Shown: piece by piece, positions 54,463 through 64,000 of the stretch
How positions within the stretch are numbered: position 1 is the first letter of the stretch
Layout of the letters: each line of letters starts with the position of its first letter
NCBI RefSeq assembly: GCF_001855565.1
Contig: NZ_MKCR01000012.1
Coordinates: forward strand, 58,430-122,429
Length of the DNA stretch: 64,000 nt
Source: Chromobacterium amazonense
GTDB taxonomy: Bacteria; Pseudomonadota; Gammaproteobacteria; Burkholderiales; Chromobacteriaceae
Direction: 5' to 3'
Program-made: the position numbers and the translations under genes
The notes under the pieces: model-generated
Database searches by the model: none
What the model was told of the DNA's origin: nothing
What the model saw: only the letters and a program-made list of their open reading frames with translations

Positions 54463-55548
54463 ATGGCTCTCCTTGAAATCAAAAACGTGGTCAAGCGCTT
54501 CGGCGACTACACGGCAGTCAACGATGTCAGCCTGTCGGTAGAGGCGGGCGAATTCTTCACCCTGCTTGGACCCTCTGGCTGCGGCAAGACCACTTTGCTG
54601 CGCATGCTGGCCGGTTTCGAACAGCCGGACGACGGCCAGATCCTGCTGGATGGCCAGGACATGTCGCAGGTCGTGCCGGAGAAGCGCCCGGTGCACACGG
54701 TGTTCCAGAGCTATGCGCTGTTCCCCCATATGACGGTGCGCGAGAACATCGCCTTTCCGTTGAAAATGGCCAAGTGGGACAAGGCCAAGATCGAATCGCA
54801 GGTGGACAAGCTGCTGGCCGACGTGCGCCTGAGCCAGTTCGGCAACCGCTACCCGCACGAAATGTCCGGCGGCCAGCGCCAACGCGTGGCCATCGCCCGC
54901 GCCCTGGTGGACCGTCCGCGGCTGTTGCTGCTGGATGAGCCGCTGTCGGCGCTGGACGCCAAGCTGCGTGAGGAAATGCAGATTGAGCTGATCAATCTGC
55001 AGAAGGAAGTCGGCATTACTTTCGTCTACGTCACCCACGATCAGGGCGAGGCACTGGCCTTGAGCCACCGCATCGCGGTGATGAGCCACGGCAAGGTGGA
55101 GCAGCTGGACGTGCCGGAGAAGCTGTACAGCTATCCGAAGAACCGTTTCGTCGCCGATTTCCTCGGCCAGTGCAATGTGCTGGACGGCACAGTCAAGGCG
55201 CTGCATGGCGACGCGATGACCGTCGCCATCAAGGGTTGCGGCGATGTGAAATGCCAGGCGGTGCCGGGCGTGAAGGAAGGCCAGATGGGCTGGCTGGCGC
55301 TGCGGCCGGAAAAAGTGAGGCTGGACAAGGAACTGGCCGCATCGCCGGACGAAGTCCATTTCAAGGGCCGCGTTCACGATTGCCTGTACCTGGGCGACGT
55401 CACCCTCTATGTGGTGGAGGTGGCCGACGGTGTGCGGGTGGAGGCGATGCAGGCCAACAACATCCCTGGCATCGCCAAGTTCTTCGATGACGGCGATGTC
55501 GTCGAAATCGCCTGGCGCTTCGACGCCGGCAGCTTCCTGACGGAGTAA
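54463..55548 (+). CDS. potA: Spermidine/putrescine ABC transporter, ATP-binding subunit
   Basis: PotA energises polyamine uptake. The 361-residue product has Walker [18 protein letters not shown] (about 37), Q-loop [11 protein letters not shown] and signature [15 protein letters not shown]. Walker B is [12 protein letters not shown], and a C-terminal TOBE domain follows (about 285-355). It opens the potABCD operon. potB starts 3 bp after its stop. Confidence 0.95.
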   Translation: MALLEIKNVVKRFGDYTAVNDVSLSVEAGEFFTLLGPSGCGKTTLLRMLAGFEQPDDGQILLDGQDMSQVVPEKRPVHTVFQSYALFPHMTVRENIAFPLKMAKWDKAKIESQVDKLLADVRLSQFGNRYPHEMSGGQRQRVAIARALVDRPRLLLLDEPLSALDAKLREEMQIELINLQKEVGITFVYVTHDQGEALALSHRIAVMSHGKVEQLDVPEKLYSYPKNRFVADFLGQCNVLDGTVKALHGDAMTVAIKGCGDVKCQAVPGVKEGQMGWLALRPEKVRLDKELAASPDEVHFKGRVHDCLYLGDVTLYVVEVADGVRVEAMQANNIPGIAKFFDDGDVVEIAWRFDAGSFLTE

Positions 55549-55551
55549 GCC

Positions 55552-56445
55552 ATGGCCACGCGTGATCGATTCGGCAAGTGGGCGCTGTCCTGGCCCCCCT
55601 TGCTGTACTTGGTATTGTTTTTCCTGATCCCGTCGCTGATCATGCTGGTGGCGGCGTTCCGCCAGCCCGGCGATTACGGCGGCCTGGCGCCGCTGTACCT
55701 GATCGAAGATGGCCACCGTGTGTGGCAGCTGACATTGGACAACTTCCATAGGCTGGTGGAAGAGCCGCTGTACGTCGAGCTGTTCATCAAGTCGGCCGGT
55801 TATGCCGCCATCACCACGGTGGTGTGCCTGGTGATGGCTTATCCGCTGGCCTGGCTGATCGCCCGCTCCGGCAAGAAGTACCGCGACCTGCTGCTGCTCT
55901 TGGTGATCCTGCCGTTCTGGTCCAACTTCCTGATCCGCATCTACGCCTGGATGATCATCCTGGGGCCGCAGTCGGCTTTCACCAAGGCGCTGAACACGGT
56001 ATTGGTGGCGCTGGGCTTTGAGCCGGTGCGCTTGCTGTTCACTTCCTTTGCCGTGATCGTCGGCCTGGTGTACGTGCATCTGCCCTTCATGGTGCTGCCG
56101 CTGTACGCCAATCTGGAAAAACACGATATGGCGCTGCTGGACGCGGCGCAGGATCTGGGCGCCAACGCCTGGCAGCGCTTCTGGCGCGTGACCTGGCCGT
56201 TGAGCCTGCCCGGCGTATTCGCCGGTTCGGCGCTGGTGTTCATTCCGGCGCTGGGCATGTTTGCGATTCCGGACATCCTGGGCGGCACCGAGTCCATCAT
56301 GATAGGCAACCTGATCAAGCAGCAGATTCTCGACACCCGCGACTGGCCGTTTGGCTCGGTGCTGTCGATCATGCTGACCGGCGGCGTATTGCTGATCGCC
56401 GTGCTGGGGGCCGTGGTGGCCAGAAAGGGGAAGGCGCGTGGCTAA
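55552..56445 (+). CDS. potB: Spermidine/putrescine ABC transporter, permease PotB
   Basis: The 297-residue inner-membrane permease has six helices. The EAA loop is DAAQDLGANAWQRFWRVTWP. The N-terminal helix is LYLVLFFLIPSLIMLVAAF. It starts 3 bp after potA and overlaps potC by 8 bp, so the operon is tightly coupled. Assignment as PotB rather than PotH rests on operon order. Confidence 0.92.
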   Translation: MATRDRFGKWALSWPPLLYLVLFFLIPSLIMLVAAFRQPGDYGGLAPLYLIEDGHRVWQLTLDNFHRLVEEPLYVELFIKSAGYAAITTVVCLVMAYPLAWLIARSGKKYRDLLLLLVILPFWSNFLIRIYAWMIILGPQSAFTKALNTVLVALGFEPVRLLFTSFAVIVGLVYVHLPFMVLPLYANLEKHDMALLDAAQDLGANAWQRFWRVTWPLSLPGVFAGSALVFIPALGMFAIPDILGGTESIMIGNLIKQQILDTRDWPFGSVLSIMLTGGVLLIAVLGAVVARKGKARG

Positions 56446-57232
56446 GAAACAATCGAAGTGGCTGTGGGCTTCGGCCATCCTGACCTATCTGTTCCTGTAC
56501 CTGCCGCTGATCATCGTGGTGCTGTACTCGTTCAACGATTCGCGTCTGAACGCCGAATGGGTGGGCTTCACGCTCAAGTGGTACGACAAGCTGTTCCATA
56601 ACGAGAAGATGCTGACCGCCGCCGCCAACTCGCTGGTCATCGGCATTCTCGCCAGCTTTTTCGCCACCATTCTGGGCACGCTGGCCGGCATCGCGCTGCA
56701 TCGCTACAAGCTCAAGCTGCTGCCCTTCCTGGTGCTGACGCCGATCGCGATCCCCGAATTGCTGATGGGCGTGTCGCTGGTGATCTTCTTCGTCATCGTC
56801 AACCAGCTGATCGGCATCCTGGAGCTGGGCTTCATCACCATCCTGCTGTCGCACATCGCGTTCTGCATCGGCTTCGTCGCCATCGTGGTGCGGGCGCGGA
56901 TGCAAGGCATGGACGACAGCCTGGTGGAAGCGGCGCGCGACCTGGGTGCCACGCCGTTTCAGGCTTTCCGTTTGATCACGCTGCCGGTGATCAAGCCGGG
57001 CATCATCGCCGGCGCGCTGATGGCGTTTACCTTGTCCATCGACGATTTCGTGATCACCTTCTTCACCGCCGGCGCTGGCGCCAGCATGCTGCCGCTGGAG
57101 ATCTACTCGATGATCAAGATCGCGGTCACGCCGGAAGTCAACGCGGTATCGAGCTTGCTGATGCTGCTGACATTGGCTTTGATCGTCATCGCGACCAGAG
57201 TGTCGCCCAGCGCTCTGCGCGCCAATAGCTGA
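56438..57232 (+). CDS. potC: Spermidine/putrescine ABC transporter, permease PotC
   Basis: This is the second permease, 264 residues with six helices. The EAA loop is EAARDLGATPFQAFRLITLP and ALMAFTLSIDDFVITFFTAG is the family segment. It overlaps potB by 8 bp. A strong hairpin lies between its stop codon and potD. It forms the channel with PotB in the inner membrane. Confidence 0.92.
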   Translation: MAKKQSKWLWASAILTYLFLYLPLIIVVLYSFNDSRLNAEWVGFTLKWYDKLFHNEKMLTAAANSLVIGILASFFATILGTLAGIALHRYKLKLLPFLVLTPIAIPELLMGVSLVIFFVIVNQLIGILELGFITILLSHIAFCIGFVAIVVRARMQGMDDSLVEAARDLGATPFQAFRLITLPVIKPGIIAGALMAFTLSIDDFVITFFTAGAGASMLPLEIYSMIKIAVTPEVNAVSSLLMLLTLALIVIATRVSPSALRANS

Positions 57233-57277
57233 AGAATCGGGCGGGGCGCTGTCCGCGCTTCGTTCCTGTCGGATCTG

Positions 57278-57300
57278 GGCGGCGCCGAGCAGGCGCCGCC
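57278..57300 (+). other. Stable hairpin between potC and potD
   Basis: GGCGGCGCC (57278-57286) and GGCGCCGCC (57292-57300) form a perfect 9-bp GC stem with a 5-base loop and no T-run. Such structures often protect an upstream mRNA or separate low-expressed permease genes from the highly expressed binding protein. That role is inferred. Confidence 0.65.
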
Positions 57301-57343
57301 TGATGTTCGCAGTACCAATGTTGTGCCATACAAAGGAAACAAT

Positions 57344-58408
57344 ATGAAGAAGATTCTCGCAATGCTGGCGCTGGCAGCGTCGACCCAAGCATTTGCCGCC
57401 GATGAGCTGCATCTGTACAACTGGAACAACTATCTGTCCGAAACCGCGGCCAAGAACTTCGAGGCCTACTGCAAGTGCAAGCTGGTGCAGGACTACTACG
57501 GCGACAACGAAGAGCTGCTGGCCAAGCTGGCCGCCGGCGCCAAGGGCTACGACATCGTGGTGCCGACCGGCTTCGCTGTTGACGCGCTGATCAAGCAGGG
57601 CAAGGCGCAGCCGCTGGACAAGGCGCAGTTGCCCAACTTCAAGAACCTGAACCCGGGTTACCTGAACAGCTTCTTCGATCAGGGCAACAAGTACTCCGCG
57701 CCGTACGCCTTCACCACCACGCTGATCGGCTACAACGAGACCAAGCTGAAGCAGCTCGGCTTGCAGGATAAGGTCAATACTTGGGCGCTGATCTTCGATC
57801 CGACGCTGCTTTCCAAGATCAAAGGCAAGATCACCGTGCTGGATTCGCAGCGCGAACTGATCGCCGCCGCGCTGATGTACCTGGGCAAGCCGGCCAATTC
57901 CACCAATCCGGCCGACTGGAAAGCCGCCCGCGACGTGATCCTGAAAGCCAAGCCGTACTGGGCTGCCTTCAACAACCAGTCCTATATCAAGGAGCTGACC
58001 GTCGGCAATATCTATGTCGCTTTCGGCTACTCCAACGATATGTTCCAGGCTCAGCAGGATGCCAAGAAGGCCAAGCGCAACTTCGCGCTGAACTTCAGCC
58101 TGCAGAAGGAAGGCAACACCTTGTCGCTGGATAATTTCGTGGTGCTGAAAGATGCCCCGCGCAAGGACCTGGCCTACAAGTTCATCAACTTCATGCTGGA
58201 CGGCAAGAACGCCGCGGGTCTGACCAATGAAATGGGCAACGGCAACCCGAACGTCGCCGCCGGCAAGTTCGTCAAGACCGAGCTGACCAAAATCCCGGCG
58301 ATCTTCCCGACCGCGACCGACCTGCCGCGTCTGCAGCAGCTGCACGATCTGAATTCCAAGGATCGCCGCGAACTGAACAAGGTGTGGTCCGAGATCAAGC
58401 TGAAGTAA
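57344..58408 (+). CDS. potD: Polyamine ABC transporter, periplasmic binding protein
   Basis: The 354-residue product starts MKKILAMLALAASTQAFAAD at 57344 (AAAGGAAAC upstream), with a signal peptide cut after about residue 19. The mature protein begins ELHLYNWNNYLSETAAKNFE, the PotD/PotF family start. It has YDIVVPTGFAVDALIKQGK and WAAFNNQSYIKELTVGNIYV. Whether it prefers spermidine or putrescine is not visible. The potD symbol follows operon order. A terminator follows. Confidence 0.92.
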   Translation: MKKILAMLALAASTQAFAADELHLYNWNNYLSETAAKNFEAYCKCKLVQDYYGDNEELLAKLAAGAKGYDIVVPTGFAVDALIKQGKAQPLDKAQLPNFKNLNPGYLNSFFDQGNKYSAPYAFTTTLIGYNETKLKQLGLQDKVNTWALIFDPTLLSKIKGKITVLDSQRELIAAALMYLGKPANSTNPADWKAARDVILKAKPYWAAFNNQSYIKELTVGNIYVAFGYSNDMFQAQQDAKKAKRNFALNFSLQKEGNTLSLDNFVVLKDAPRKDLAYKFINFMLDGKNAAGLTNEMGNGNPNVAAGKFVKTELTKIPAIFPTATDLPRLQQLHDLNSKDRRELNKVWSEIKLK

Positions 58409-58423
58409 GCGGAAGCGGATATA

Positions 58424-58453
58424 AAAAAGCCAGCTCATCGGGGCTGGCTTTTT
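58424..58453. terminator. Rho-independent terminator after potD
   Basis: AAAAAGCCAGC (58424-58434) and GCTGGCTTTTT (58443-58453) form an 11-bp stem with an 8-base loop. It is flanked by A and T runs, so it can also serve the convergent nucleotidase gene. Confidence 0.9.
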
Positions 58454-58469
58454 CTTTATATAGATATCT

Positions 58470-59105
58470 TCAATTCAGATGCAGCCGCAGCAGCTGGCTG
58501 ATCTTCTCGATGCGGTGGTCGACATGGGCCGGCTTGCGCGGTTCATGGCTGACCCAGATCGTCGTCATGCCCAGCTCCTTGGCCGTCAGCAGATTCGGTA
58601 GCGAATCTTCCACCATGATGCAATGCGCCGGGTTCAGCCCCTCGCGCGCCAGTACCGTCTGAAACGCGCCGAGGTGCGGTTTGGGCACATAGTTCAGCTG
58701 ATCCACGCCATAGATGGATGCAAAGTGATGCTGAATCTTCATCCGCTGCAGGATGCCTTCCACATAGTGTTGCGGCCCATTCGACAGAATGATCTTGCGG
58801 CCGGGCAGGGCGGTCAGGTTTTCCGCCAGGCGGTCTTCAAACTGCAGCCACTGAGCCAGCACCTCCACCGGGTGGGTATCTATCAAGAATTGCTGCGGGT
58901 CAATGCCGTGATGCGTGGTCAGGCCGTGCATGGTGGCGCCGTACTGCGCCCAATAACGCGAGCGCAGCGCGCACGCTTCCTCTTCGCCCACGCCGAGGTG
59001 ACGCATCATGTATTCAGTCATCAGCTTGTTGATGTGGTCGAAGATGCCGCCGCTGGCGTGATGCAGGGTGTCGTCTAGGTCGAAAATCCAGGTTTTGTGG
59101 CTCAC
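58470..59105 (-). CDS. Pyrimidine 5'-nucleotidase-like HAD hydrolase
   Basis: The HAD nucleophile motif is TWIFDLDDTLHHASGGIF, motif II IILSNGPQHYVEG and motif III/IV KPHLGAFQ with IMVEDSLPNL. The SDT1-type helical cap (FDHINKLMTEYMMRHLGV) is like that of pyrimidine 5'-nucleotidases. The start is uncertain. I use the GTG at 59105 (VSHKTWIFDLD, 211 residues), since relatives begin just before this strand. The GTG at 59150 would add 15 residues. Neither has a good ribosome site. Confidence 0.85.
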   Translation of the reverse strand: MSHKTWIFDLDDTLHHASGGIFDHINKLMTEYMMRHLGVGEEEACALRSRYWAQYGATMHGLTTHHGIDPQQFLIDTHPVEVLAQWLQFEDRLAENLTALPGRKIILSNGPQHYVEGILQRMKIQHHFASIYGVDQLNYVPKPHLGAFQTVLAREGLNPAHCIMVEDSLPNLLTAKELGMTTIWVSHEPRKPAHVDHRIEKISQLLRLHLN

Positions 59106-59270
59106 GTTTGGACTGCATGCAGAAAGTTGGAGGGGATGCAGATTATCCACGCGTAGCGGAATAACAGCCAGTGCAAGCCTGTCACCCCCATCTTCAGATT
59201 ATAGTTTTGTTACATATCAGTCACTTGCTGTCTTTTGTCGAAAATCTTTCAATTTTTCTCGCAAAAGGTG

Positions 59271-59299
59271 TTGACGAGGTTCGGGGGCGGGCGTATAGT
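59271..59299 (+). promoter_or_regulatory. rRNA operon promoter
   Basis: TTGACG (59271-59276), 17-bp spacer, TATAGT (59294-59299). An A/T-rich stretch (59236-59266) like an UP element lies upstream. The GC-rich start region (TCGCCTC) resembles a stringent discriminator. Transcription should start near 59306. Confidence 0.85.
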
Positions 59300-59377
59300 T
59301 CGCCTCACTCAGCTGACGCAGCGAACGAAACAAGCCGAACGAAACAGGTTCAGGCGGCGGTCGCAGCGACCAGCACA

Positions 59378-59388
59378 GCTCTTTAACA
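59378..59388 (+). promoter_or_regulatory. boxA antitermination site in the rrn leader
   Basis: GCTCTTTAACA matches the Nus-factor boxA seen in rrn leaders. A second similar site (GATCTTTAACAAA, 61519-61531) stands before 23S. Confidence 0.8.
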
Positions 59389-59392
59389 GAAC

Positions 59393-59418
59393 GAATAACC
59401 GATAGGTGTAAGTGCTTG
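59393..59418 (+). other. Left arm of the 16S processing stem
   Basis: The leader starting GAATAACCGATAGG is complementary to 61060-61086 after the 16S gene, with one bulge and a few mismatches. The two arms bracket 16S as an RNase III processing stem, an established arrangement in bacterial rRNA operons. Confidence 0.75.
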
Positions 59419-59503
59419 GCGAAAGCCAAAAACTTGCACTGCAAGAGATAGGAAATACCAGTTATTTCTTTGAACTTGCGTGCCAGAAAATTTGCTATGA
59501 GAT

Positions 59504-61045
<1,542 letters not shown>

Positions 61046-61059
61046 GAGAAGGCGATCGT

Positions 61060-61086
61060 CAAGTACTTACAGCCTATCGGTTATTC
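61060..61086 (+). other. Right arm of the 16S processing stem
   Basis: This segment, ending TATCGGTTATTC, pairs with 59393-59418 of the leader, as expected for RNase III release of pre-16S. Confidence 0.75.
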
Positions 61087-61223
61087 AAGTTAAGGGCATT
61101 TTCGATGAAAATCTGCGCAGCTCTGCGTTGAAAGCCTCCTCGTGTACTGGATGTACACGTCGTCAGCTTTCGCCTGGATCTGCTTGATTTTGATCGAAAA
61201 GGATGTGGTATGAAGCGACTACT

Positions 61224-61300
61224 GGGTTTGTAGCTCAGCTGGTTAGAGCACTGTGTTGATAACGCAGGGGTCGTAGGTTCGAGTCCTACCAGACCCACCA
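61224..61300 (+). tRNA. tRNA-Ile (GAT anticodon)
   Basis: The 77-nt gene has encoded CCA, acceptor stem GGGTTTG/CAGACCC with one G-T type pair, and anticodon loop TTGATAA. It sits in the usual 16S-23S spacer position. Confidence 0.96.
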
Positions 61301-61386
61301 GTATTTTTTGGGTCAGGCAAGGCGCGAGGGAGCGACATGTGCTTATGCACATGAGCGACTGAGCAACGCAGCATCACCCAAAAAGA

Positions 61387-61462
61387 GGGGGATTAGCTCA
61401 GTTGGGAGAGCACCTGCTTTGCAAGCAGGGGGTCGTCGGTTCGATCCCGTCATCCTCCACCA
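61387..61462 (+). tRNA. tRNA-Ala (TGC anticodon)
   Basis: The 76-nt gene has encoded CCA, acceptor stem GGGGGAT/ATCCTCC with one G-T pair, and anticodon loop TTTGCAA. It follows tRNA-Ile in the spacer, the standard proteobacterial pair. Confidence 0.96.
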
Positions 61463-61518
61463 CACCGCAAACAAAATCGAATTGAGAAGTTTGATTCTGT
61501 TTGCGTTGTAAAACGCCC

Positions 61519-61531
61519 GATCTTTAACAAA
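61519..61531 (+). promoter_or_regulatory. boxA-like site before 23S
   Basis: GATCTTTAACAAA repeats the leader boxA pattern about 180 bp before 23S, as in other rrn operons where it renews the antitermination complex. Confidence 0.65.
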
Positions 61532-61712
61532 CTGAAGAAGCCGAATATATAAGACGGCGAAATGAAAGCGTAGAGTTAACTCTTTACGCGGACAAATCGT
61601 CATCTTGGGTATTTGATTGTATCTAAGGCTGCGTCGCCAACTCAAAAGGGGCGGTGCAGTCGTCGCACAAACACACTTGTTGTTTTAGTGATCTAGGTTA
61701 CTGAAATGATAG

Positions 61713-64000
<2,288 letters not shown>

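Overview
The window is 64 kb of a high-GC betaproteobacterial chromosome of the order Neisseriales. The 16S rRNA gene and the protein sequences look most like Chromobacterium or a close relative. I base this on recalled sequence character, not on a search. No prophage, plasmid or CRISPR locus is visible.

Layout: (1) 1-4.5 kb is the end of the ribosomal spc/alpha operon (secY partial, infA, rpmJ, rpsM, rpsK, rpsD, rpoA, rplQ). (2) 4.6-10.4 kb holds glutaminase, a MOSC protein and two chemoreceptors, followed by an intact 1253-bp IS3-family element with a 4-bp target duplication. (3) 11.7-18.4 kb is a leftward housekeeping run: a small secreted protein, miaB, a YciI protein, a HAD phosphatase, phoH, ybeY, corC and lnt. 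(4) 18.5-30.6 kb contains transporters, regulators, a pseudouridine synthase, an AidB-like dehydrogenase, two identical tRNA-Met genes, a MidA-type methyltransferase, a pteridine-reductase-like SDR, ttcA and a spermidine-synthase-like gene.

(5) 30.8-45.7 kb is a rightward surface-polysaccharide cluster. wbpA, wlbA, wbpD and wbpE should make a UDP-2,3-diacetamido-glucuronic acid donor. A Wzx-type flippase, an acyltransferase and three glycosyltransferases follow. The end of the cluster is an aminotransferase, a small phosphoglycosyl transferase, a GNAT acetyltransferase and a WbpM-like dehydratase, which together could make and load a diamino-trideoxy priming sugar. No polymerase, ligase or chain-length regulator is in view.

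(6) 45.7-59.1 kb carries a TonB-like N-terminal protein, LysR plus aspA, several small genes, yggL, hutD-like, ubiD, ompW, potABCD and a nucleotidase. (7) 59.2 kb to the end is an rRNA operon: 16S, tRNA-Ile, tRNA-Ala and a truncated 23S.

The most unusual signal is a family of five inverted-repeat elements in the polysaccharide cluster, built from 7-bp CACGAAA-like units spaced 9-10 bp apart. Each one almost exactly fills the gap between two genes. One copy encloses a GxxExxY (PDDEXK-type nuclease) gene between perfect 17-bp arms, and the other four are empty. This resembles an autonomous element with non-autonomous derivatives. Also notable are a 122-bp MITE with IS4-like ends inserted in the loop of a terminator, a 199-bp palindromic MITE candidate, and an extension of about 100 nt in helix 45 of the 23S rRNA that looks like an intervening sequence.
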